From NCBI GenBank assembly GCA_017543005.1, contig JAFWEA010000202.1, positions 1-10,779 of the forward strand: a stretch of 10,779 nucleotides of DNA, given 5' to 3'. The notes under the pieces were generated by a model that was not told the origin of the DNA, did not search any database, and saw nothing but the letters and a program-made list of their open reading frames with translations. The position numbers and the translations under genes are program-made. Positions 1 through 5,097 of this stretch are shown here, piece by piece (within the stretch, counting starts at the first letter, position 1; the number at the start of each line of letters is the position of its first letter). The DNA is from Solobacterium sp. GTDB lineage: Bacteria > Bacillota_I > Bacilli_A > Erysipelotrichales > Erysipelotrichaceae.

Positions 1-16
1 ATAACAGTTTCTTCAT
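1..16 (-). CDS. 5' end of an unknown gene (partial)
   Basis: An ATG at 16-14 on the minus strand opens a frame reading MKKLL before it leaves the window. A GAGGG ribosome binding site lies at 22-26, five bases upstream. The start is 56 bases beyond the pepT stop on the same strand, with no terminator between, so it is probably cotranscribed with pepT. The Lys-Lys-Leu-Leu opening would suit a signal peptide, but five residues cannot establish a function. Confidence 0.45.
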
Positions 17-72
17 TTTATCCCTCAAAACAACAGCCTAATCGTAGCAGGTATCCCCCGGTGCCGCAAGAA

Positions 73-1284
73 TCATGCCAGCCGGCGGATGATCGTGCAG
101 ATCAGTTCAACTGCCTTCTCCATCTGCCCGACCACGAGATATTCATACCGCCCGTGCGCATTGCCGCCGCCGGTGCCGAGGTTCGGGCAAGGCAGGCCGC
201 GGTATGTCAGCTGGGCGCCGTCGGTCCCGCCCCGGACGATTTCAAATTCCGGTTCCAGACCGATCTCCCGGATGGCAGAAAGGGCCAGTTCCGAGATTTC
301 CGGATGATCCTTCAGAATGTTGTGCATATTCTGATAGCTGTTGGTGATGGTCAGTTCCACGGTGTTTTCGCCATAGATCTTCCGGATATATTCCGCACAG
401 TTCTGCAGGATCTCTTTCTCATGTTCCAGCTTGGCTGTGTCATGATCCCGCAGGATGTACTCCAGAACCGCCTCTTCGGTATTGCCGCTCATCTTGGTCA
501 GGTGGATGAAGCCTTCATGACCGGAGGTGTGCTCCGGCCGCATCCACTGCGGCATCATGCCGGCAAATTCCACCGCCAGCCCGGCCGCGTTGATCATCCG
601 GTCCTTGGCAGAACCCGGATGAATCGAGAAGCCATGGAAGACCACCTTCGCTGCCGCCGCATTGAAGGTCTCGTCGGCGTACATGTGAATGGCCCCGCCG
701 TCCATGGTGAACGCGAAGTCCGCCCCGAACTGTTCCAGGTCAAAGCACTTTGTCCCTTCCCCGATCTCTTCATCCGGGGTAAAGGCAACCGCAATGCGGC
801 CGTGTTTGATTTCCGGATGATCAAGCAGATACTGCAGGGCTTCCATAATAGCCGTGATGCCGGCCTTGTCGTCCGCTCCCAGCAGGGTGCTGCCGTCCGT
901 GACCACCAGGGTTTCCCCGGCATACTGCTTCATGACCGGGAAGCCTTCCACCTTTGTCACAATACCCGGGGCCAGTTCGATATCCTGACCGTCATAATTT
1001 TCAATGACCCGCGGCTTGACGCCGGTTCCGCTGAAATCCGGGGCCGTGTCCATATGGGCAATAAAGCCAACCACCGGCACAGCCTTGTCCGTATTGGCCG
1101 GCAGATGACCGTAGATATAGCAGGTATCGGTCAGGGTGGCATCTTCAATGCCCATTTCCTGCAGTTCTTTGACCAGCATCCGGGCCAGATCAAACTGCTT
1201 CATTGTCGACGGGGTGGTGCCGGAATACGGATCCGACTGGGTATCAATTTCCGCATAGCGGATAAAACGTTCCAGAGCGCTCAT
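73..1284 (-). CDS. pepT: Peptidase T (tripeptide aminopeptidase)
   Basis: Cytoplasmic M20-family zinc metallopeptidase that removes the N-terminal residue from tripeptides. The 403-residue length is normal for PepT. Two-zinc ligands and catalytic residues are all visible: H77 and D79 in AHMDTAPD, D139 in GADDKAG, the catalytic glutamate pair E172-E173 in TPDEEIGEG, D195 in TMDGG and H377 near the C-terminus in GGGNAHGRYE. Each is offset by one or two from what I remember of E. coli PepT. The dimerisation or lid domain lies at about 205-315 and carries the FSIHPGSAK segment. The ATG at 1284 is preceded by AGGAGG at 1290-1295 with a five-base spacer and by its own extended -10 promoter. An unidentified gene follows closely at 16. 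No odd residues or frame breaks are seen. Confidence 0.97.
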   Translation of the reverse strand: MSALERFIRYAEIDTQSDPYSGTTPSTMKQFDLARMLVKELQEMGIEDATLTDTCYIYGHLPANTDKAVPVVGFIAHMDTAPDFSGTGVKPRVIENYDGQDIELAPGIVTKVEGFPVMKQYAGETLVVTDGSTLLGADDKAGITAIMEALQYLLDHPEIKHGRIAVAFTPDEEIGEGTKCFDLEQFGADFAFTMDGGAIHMYADETFNAAAAKVVFHGFSIHPGSAKDRMINAAGLAVEFAGMMPQWMRPEHTSGHEGFIHLTKMSGNTEEAVLEYILRDHDTAKLEHEKEILQNCAEYIRKIYGENTVELTITNSYQNMHNILKDHPEISELALSAIREIGLEPEFEIVRGGTDGAQLTYRGLPCPNLGTGGGNAHGRYEYLVVGQMEKAVELICTIIRRLA

Positions 1285-1289
1285 AATAT

Positions 1290-1317
1290 CCTCCTGAATT
1301 ACGGCATTATTATATCA
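1290..1317 (-). promoter_or_regulatory. pepT promoter (extended -10) and ribosome binding site
   Basis: On the minus strand TGATATAAT (1309-1317) is a perfect -10 hexamer with a TGn extension, which can work with a poor -35. No good -35 is found 17 bases upstream. Transcription would start near 1302, leaving a leader of about 18 bases that contains the AGGAGG at 1290-1295. The promoter lies downstream of the terminator at 1326-1363, so pepT can be transcribed independently of anything ending there. Confidence 0.7.
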
Positions 1318-1325
1318 CCGGCAGA

Positions 1326-1363
1326 CAAAAAGAAAGAATCCGCAGCCTTATGCAGATTCTTTC
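1326..1363 (-). terminator. Intrinsic terminator (minus strand) upstream of pepT
   Basis: On the minus strand, 1363-1355 pairs with 1340-1332 (nine base pairs, GAAAGAATC with GATTCTTTC). After one mismatch, three further pairs close a six-base loop. The hairpin is followed directly by TTTTT (1331-1326). This is a textbook rho-independent terminator. typA has its own hairpin at 1598-1625, so this one probably ends the short transcript starting near 1512, or acts as a leader terminator in front of pepT. Confidence 0.75.
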
Positions 1364-1397
1364 ATTGTGACAGTTAATTTGTTTTTTGTTTTTTTAT

Positions 1398-1436
1398 GCA
1401 GGGCACACGGCTTTCTGTCTTATGCCATGGCCCTGC
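1398..1436 (-). other. Stable leader hairpin overlapping the small ORF stop
   Basis: GCAGGGC at 1430-1436 and GCCCTGC at 1398-1404 (minus-strand sense) form a seven-pair outer stem. Inner pairs 1428-1429/1406-1407 and 1424-1426/1409-1411 extend it. The loop contains the TAA stop of the 13-codon ORF, so a ribosome finishing that ORF would interfere with this fold. On the minus strand it is followed by an A-rich run rather than Us, so it is not itself a terminator. Confidence 0.55.
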
Positions 1437-1461
1437 GGGAATGAATACCTGGTCTTCTCAT
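1420..1461 (-). CDS. Possible 13-residue leader peptide or small protein
   Basis: On the minus strand an ATG at 1461 opens MRRPGIHSRRAMA followed by TAA at 1422-1420. The ribosome binding site is ideal: AGGAGG at 1469-1474, seven bases before the ATG. A promoter at 1519-1547 lies about 50 bases upstream, a hairpin overlaps its stop and a terminator follows at 1326-1363. The peptide has four arginines and a histidine in 13 residues. It resembles the layout of an attenuator leader peptide ahead of pepT, but no clear antiterminator pairing was found and pepT has its own promoter. It could equally be a free-standing microprotein or a chance start codon inside an ncRNA. Confidence 0.4.
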   Translation of the reverse strand: MRRPGIHSRRAMA

Positions 1462-1513
1462 CGCGGGCCCTCCTCTATTCCCCGGGACTGTTATGTTCCG
1501 GTTTTTTTCCTCA

Positions 1514-1555
1514 CTTACAATATAACAGGCACAAAGCTGCATGTAAGCCCTTACA
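1514..1555 (-). promoter_or_regulatory. Promoter with operator-like inverted repeat
   Basis: The minus strand shows CTTACA (1542-1547) as a -35 (four of six matches), a 17-base spacer and TATATT (1519-1524) as a -10, giving a start near 1512. The -35 is one arm of a perfect inverted repeat, TGTAAG-CC-CTTACA at 1542-1555. A third TGTAAG copy occupies 1514-1519 (minus strand) over the -10 edge and start site. Repeated half-sites over -35 and +1 suggest a repressor operator. The repressor is unknown. Confidence 0.5.
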
Positions 1556-1597
1556 AATATCTTTTTTTCTGGTATATTTAAAAGTGGGGGATTATCA

Positions 1598-1625
1598 AAA
1601 CCGGATCACATCTGTGATCCGGTTT
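1598..1625 (-). terminator. typA terminator hairpin
   Basis: A 13-base-pair perfect stem (1598-1610 with 1613-1625) with a two-base nominal apex lies directly after the typA stop. On the minus strand the 3' arm ends in TTTT followed by GATAAT, a short U-run, so termination may be incomplete. The stem is nearly symmetrical and could also block plus-strand transcription, where TTTGTTGTTTT follows. Confidence 0.65.
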
Positions 1626-1632
1626 GTTGTTT

Positions 1633-3471
1633 TCAGTCGCCGTCTTCGTCGTCCAGCCGGCCCAGTTCACGGGCATGGCGGCGGCGGTCAAGCGCGGTCA
1701 GATACTTTTTGCGGATGCGGATATCCGTCGGGGTGATTTCAACGAGTTCATCATCATTGATGAATTCGATCGCCTCTTCCAGCGACAGGATGCGCGGCGG
1801 TACCAGCTTCATCGCTTCATCGTTGCCGGTGGAGCGGACCGCTGTCATTTTCTTGTTCTTGATCGGGTTGACTGCCATATCCCGGTTCTTGGAAGCCATG
1901 CCGATAATCATGCCTTCATAGACCGGGGTCTGGGCGCCGATAAACAGGGAGCCGCGTTCCTGGATGTTCCACAGGGCATAGGTCATGGCCCCGCCGGTTT
2001 CGGTGGAAATCAGGGCTCCGTTTTCCCGCTGCGGGATGTCACCCTTCCACGGTTCATAGCCGCTGAGCCGCTGCACCATGGTGCCTTCGCCATGGGTCAT
2101 ATTGATGAAATCGGAACGGAAACCGATCAGGCCGCGGGTCGGGACCATGTAGGTAATCCGGGTATAGGTACCGGCATCTTCCATATTGTTGAGCATGCCC
2201 TTGCGCATGTTCAGGGCGGAGATGACCGAGCCGGAGTATTCATTCGGAACGTCGATGACCACTTCCTCCACCGGTTCACAGGTCACGCCGTCAATCTTCT
2301 TCAGAATGACTTCCGGACGGGAAACGGCAACTTCATAGCCTTCCCGGCGCATCTGTTCCAGCAGGATCGTCAAGTGCAGCTCACCGCGGCCGCTGACCTT
2401 GAAGGTATCGGTGGAATCTGTTTCCTCCACCCGCAGACCGACATTGACTTCCAGTTCCCTGGCCAGCCGCTCCCGGATATTTCTGGAAGTGACATACTTG
2501 CCTGTCTGACCGGCAAACGGGGAATCGTTGACCATGAAGTTCATGGACAGGGTCGGCTCTTCGATGCTGATCATGGGCATCGGATTCGGATGGTCCACCG
2601 GGCACAGGGTATCGCCGATATTGATATCCGGAATGCCGGAAATCATGCAGATTTCACCGCACTGGATCTCCGGAACCGCAATCCGGCTGAGGCCCTTGTA
2701 GACAAAGACCTGGTTGGTCTTGCCCTTGCTGTCACGGCCCGACGCGTTGCAGATTTCGTACTGGGTCGCTTCCTTCAGCGTACCGGAATAGATTCTGCCG
2801 ATGCCCAGACGGCCAATGTAGTCGTCATAGGCCAGGGCGCTGACCTGCATCTGCAGCGGTTCTTCCATCAGGTTCGGATAGGCCTGGGTATGAGCGAGAA
2901 TGGTCTCAAACAGCGGCACGATATCCTCATTGGTGTCATCCGGATTGTAGCGGACTACACCCTGTCTCGCTGTGCCGTAGAGAATCGGGAAGTCCAGCTG
3001 GTCATCGGTCGCATCCAGTTCCAGGAACAGTTCATATACTTCATCGATGACTTCGTCAGCCCGGGCATCCGGTTTGTCCATCTTGTTGATCAGAAGAATC
3101 GGCCGCAGTCCGCACTGCAGAGACTTCTGCAGAACGAAACGGGTCTGCGGCATCGGACCTTCGGAAGAGTCCACCAGCAGGATAACCGTGTCAACCGTCT
3201 TGATAATCCGCTCGACTTCACTGGAAAAATCGGCGTGACCAGGGGTGTCCACGATATTGATTTTGTAATCCTTATAGGTAACGGAACAGTTCTTGGAATA
3301 AATGGTAATTCCTCTTTCCCGTTCCAGATCGTTGCTGTCCATGATGCAGTCAACCACTTTTTCATTGTCCTTGAAAACGTGGCTCTGCTTGAGAAACGCG
3401 TCAACCAGCGTGGATTTGCCGGCATCAACGTGGGCAATGACAGCGATATTGATAATCTTCTGATAGTCCAT
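1633..3471 (-). CDS. typA: Ribosome-associated translational GTPase TypA/BipA
   Basis: EF-G-like GTPase that binds 70S ribosomes and supports 50S assembly and growth at low temperature or under stress. Starting at the ATG at 3471 gives 612 residues, normal for the family. Upstream codons lack a ribosome binding site, whereas GGGAGGG (3478-3484) sits six bases before 3471. G motifs are intact: G1 AHVDAGKST (13-21), G2 RGITI (53-57), G3 DTPGH (75-79), G4 NKMD (129-132). The order continues with domain II, a GRGELH domain characteristic of elongation-factor relatives, and the BipA-specific C-terminal domain ending with TDIRIRKKYL and a basic tail. It has its own promoter at 3497-3525. The carboxypeptidase gene upstream is 60 bases away without a terminator, so read-through is possible. 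Confidence 0.97.
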   Translation of the reverse strand: MDYQKIINIAVIAHVDAGKSTLVDAFLKQSHVFKDNEKVVDCIMDSNDLERERGITIYSKNCSVTYKDYKINIVDTPGHADFSSEVERIIKTVDTVILLVDSSEGPMPQTRFVLQKSLQCGLRPILLINKMDKPDARADEVIDEVYELFLELDATDDQLDFPILYGTARQGVVRYNPDDTNEDIVPLFETILAHTQAYPNLMEEPLQMQVSALAYDDYIGRLGIGRIYSGTLKEATQYEICNASGRDSKGKTNQVFVYKGLSRIAVPEIQCGEICMISGIPDINIGDTLCPVDHPNPMPMISIEEPTLSMNFMVNDSPFAGQTGKYVTSRNIRERLARELEVNVGLRVEETDSTDTFKVSGRGELHLTILLEQMRREGYEVAVSRPEVILKKIDGVTCEPVEEVVIDVPNEYSGSVISALNMRKGMLNNMEDAGTYTRITYMVPTRGLIGFRSDFINMTHGEGTMVQRLSGYEPWKGDIPQRENGALISTETGGAMTYALWNIQERGSLFIGAQTPVYEGMIIGMASKNRDMAVNPIKNKKMTAVRSTGNDEAMKLVPPRILSLEEAIEFINDDELVEITPTDIRIRKKYLTALDRRRHARELGRLDDEDGD

Positions 3472-3496
3472 TGTCAACCCTCCCGAAACGTTCCTT

Positions 3497-3525
3497 ATTA
3501 TATGATTTAAGAATCCAAACTGCAA
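3497..3525 (-). promoter_or_regulatory. typA promoter
   Basis: On the minus strand TTGCAG (3520-3525), a 17-base spacer and a perfect TATAAT (3497-3502) precede typA, with a predicted start near 3490. It lies between the carboxypeptidase stop and the typA start, so typA has an independent promoter inside the gap. Confidence 0.7.
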
Positions 3526-3531
3526 CCAAAA

Positions 3532-4821
3532 TCATTCGGAACGGTGCCGGCGCCGCAGCCGGACACTCAGCAGCATCACCAGCAGGACAAGCAGGACAGC
3601 CAGCGGCACACCCCAGGCAGCCGCCAGTTCATAGCCGAAGGTCCACAGTTTCCCGCTGCGGGTCACCGCAAACGAGGACGTGGCATAGAAGCGCTCTTCC
3701 GCCATGAGCTGATCAAAGGCATAGACCTGCGCACGGCCCAGGTACTGCCCGGCCGACAGCGGCGCATCAGCCGTTTTGCCGGTATCGCTGACAATATGCG
3801 TATCATTCAGCGGCAGGTCCATGACCAGCGTATGCCGGTGGTTCAGATCAAGCTGCCCGTTAACGGTATTGCGGACCCGCAGGGTTGTGAAGAGATCCCC
3901 TTTCTGCCAGAGGGTCTGCCGGCCCCAGGTATCACGAATGTAATTGAAGATCGTGGCCGCGTCGTCGATGGAAGCCGGATAGTGCGGTTCCACATAACCG
4001 TGGCAGTTGACCAGGATGAGGTCCATGCCGTTGATCACCGCCTCGGAAGCCAGCGTATACTGGCCCTCGATGGTATAGCCGCTCTTGCCGCCGATGAAGC
4101 CGGGAATCTCAAAGTTCTCATAGGGCGGATCTTCCTGGTTGACATACATGAGCACGGCATTGCGCATCTTCAGCCCTTCCGGATAGTTCTCTGTCGGTAC
4201 GGCCGTATATTCATAGGTTGTGATGATTTTGCGGAACTGTTCATTCTGCAGGCAGTAATCCAGCAGCCGGGCCATATCCCGGCAGGTGGAATAATGATTG
4301 TCATCATGCAGGCCGGTCGTGTTGACAAAGTGCGTATCATGCATGCCCAGTTCGGCTGCCTTGGCATTCATGAGGTCCACCAGGCCCTCTTCACTGCCGG
4401 TCAGATAATAGCCCAGGGCCCGCGAGCACTCCGCCCCGCTGGGCAGGATATCCCCGTACACCAGGTCCAGCAGCGTCGGCTCATCCCCGACCCAGAACCC
4501 GGCCCGGTTGGCCCCGGCCTCCTTCAGTCCGGCCACCACCTCTTCCGTAAACAGGAAGGTATCATTCAGATCATCAATGTTCTCCAGCGCGACAATGCCG
4601 GTCATCATCTTGGTCAGACTGGCCGGATAGATACGCTCTTCGGACCCCTGATCCCAGAGCACCTGCCCGTTCTCCCGGTCAACCAGATAAACATAGTCGC
4701 AGAGCACCTGCGGCTTCTGTTCCGCCGTCAGTTCCTGCAGCTGCTCTTCTGTCTCGTTCCGGCAGCCGGAGAGTACCAGCGCCCCCGCCAGCATGGCCAT
4801 GATCATCCATCTTTTCTTCAT
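3532..4821 (-). CDS. D-alanyl-D-alanine carboxypeptidase (S11), predicted lipoprotein
   Basis: Penicillin-binding-protein-like serine peptidase that trims the terminal D-Ala of peptidoglycan stem peptides outside the membrane. From the ATG at 4821 it has 429 residues. The signal reads MKKRW, a hydrophobic stretch, then the lipobox LSGC with Cys20. The catalytic SxxK is S68-L-T-K71. The second motif reads S128-G-A130 rather than the usual SxN. The third is K246-S-G248 in place of KTG. HFVNTTGLHD (about 164-173) is the conserved S11 segment. A second hydrophobic segment (about 399-420) precedes a basic RLRRRHR end, so the protein may be anchored at both termini. Two earlier in-frame codons starting with TTG at 4827 coincide with the -10 box and are rejected. 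DacA/DacF assignment is not resolvable. Confidence 0.9.
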   Translation of the reverse strand: MKKRWMIMAMLAGALVLSGCRNETEEQLQELTAEQKPQVLCDYVYLVDRENGQVLWDQGSEERIYPASLTKMMTGIVALENIDDLNDTFLFTEEVVAGLKEAGANRAGFWVGDEPTLLDLVYGDILPSGAECSRALGYYLTGSEEGLVDLMNAKAAELGMHDTHFVNTTGLHDDNHYSTCRDMARLLDYCLQNEQFRKIITTYEYTAVPTENYPEGLKMRNAVLMYVNQEDPPYENFEIPGFIGGKSGYTIEGQYTLASEAVINGMDLILVNCHGYVEPHYPASIDDAATIFNYIRDTWGRQTLWQKGDLFTTLRVRNTVNGQLDLNHRHTLVMDLPLNDTHIVSDTGKTADAPLSAGQYLGRAQVYAFDQLMAEERFYATSSFAVTRSGKLWTFGYELAAAWGVPLAVLLVLLVMLLSVRLRRRHRSE

Positions 4822-4827
4822 ACGCAA

Positions 4828-4857
4828 ATTATAGCGGTTTTTCTAGACGAAAACGAA
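4828..4857 (-). promoter_or_regulatory. Carboxypeptidase promoter, apparently leaderless
   Basis: A perfect minus-strand TATAAT at 4828-4833 stands only six bases before the ATG at 4821, which places the predicted start of transcription at or within a base or two of the A of ATG. The -35 region (about 4852-4857, TTCGTT) is weak. No purine-rich ribosome binding site occurs in the 20 bases before the ATG. Both facts fit a leaderless message. Confidence 0.5.
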
Positions 4858-4872
4858 TCTCACGGTTATAAT
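4844..4872 (+). promoter_or_regulatory. tRNA-Leu promoter
   Basis: TAGACG (4844-4849, four of six to the consensus), a 17-base spacer and a perfect TATAAT (4867-4872) precede the tRNA, with initiation predicted near 4879, just before the mature 5' end at 4883. It faces away from the carboxypeptidase promoter and overlaps its -35 region. Confidence 0.75.
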
Positions 4873-4882
4873 AAATGAGCAC

Positions 4883-4967
4883 GCGCCAGTGGTGGAATCG
4901 GCAGACACGTACGCTTGAGGGGCGTATGGGGTGACCCGTGCAGGTTCAAGTCCTGTCTGGCGCACCA
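4883..4967 (+). tRNA. tRNA-Leu (anticodon GAG)
   Basis: A full class II tRNA is visible. The acceptor GCGCCAG (4883-4889) pairs with CTGGCGC (4957-4963), followed by discriminator A4964 and an encoded CCA. The anticodon stem TACGC/GCGTA (4910-4914/4922-4926) encloses loop TTGAGGG, so the anticodon is GAG (4917-4919), reading CUC and CUU. A long variable arm (4927-4939) with GGG/CCC pairing and discriminator A both fit leucine. The T arm is 4940-4956 with loop TTCAAGT. Confidence 0.97.
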
Positions 4968-4980
4968 TTTACCTGAACAG

Positions 4981-5005
4981 ACTGATCATCATGATCAGTT
5001 TTTTT
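4981..5005 (+). terminator. tRNA-Leu terminator
   Basis: ACTGATC (4981-4987) pairs with GATCAGT (4993-4999) around a five-base loop and is followed by a run of Ts through 5005, 14 bases beyond the tRNA CCA end. It separates the tRNA transcript from ppk1. Confidence 0.85.
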
Positions 5006-5022
5006 GTATTCCTGCATGCCGT

Positions 5023-5053
5023 TTTTGCGGCAGTCAGCCGCAAAACATAATAA
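5023..5053 (+). promoter_or_regulatory. ppk1 promoter region with dyad symmetry
   Basis: A nine-base inverted repeat TTTTGCGGC-AGTCA-GCCGCAAAA occupies 5023-5045. TTGCGG (5025-5030), a 17-base spacer and TAATAA (5048-5053) make a plausible promoter inside it. CATAAT (5046-5051) is an alternative -10. The repeat is not followed by a U-run on either strand, so it is more likely an operator or leader element than a terminator. The ppk1 ribosome binding site AAGGAG is at 5082-5087. Confidence 0.45.
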
Positions 5054-5097
5054 AATAAAAGAAGGAATTCATTTCTGTTTCAAGGAGACAATTTCTC

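Noticed and set aside
61..1377. 438-codon open frame antisense to pepT
   Set aside because: pepT on the other strand has complete catalytic motifs and a ribosome binding site. The antisense product is low-complexity and unrecognisable.
1364..1597. 6S RNA, RNase P RNA or T-box leader in the typA-pepT gap
   Set aside because: Looked for the conserved boxes (T-box AGGGTGG, RNase P GAGGAAAGTCC, a long 6S-like rod) and found none. The region is described as a promoter, small ORF and terminators instead.
1624..3510. 628-codon open frame antisense to typA on the plus strand
   Set aside because: It exactly shadows typA, has no ribosome binding site or recognisable domain, and arises from high third-position GC with few codons that are stops on the other strand.
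3544..4878. 444-codon open frame antisense to the carboxypeptidase
   Set aside because: Runs across the carboxypeptidase and both divergent promoters. No domain or ribosome binding site.
5023..5045. Inverted repeat as a terminator
   Set aside because: Flanks are A-rich after the stem on either strand, with no U-run, and the real tRNA terminator is just upstream at 4981-5005.
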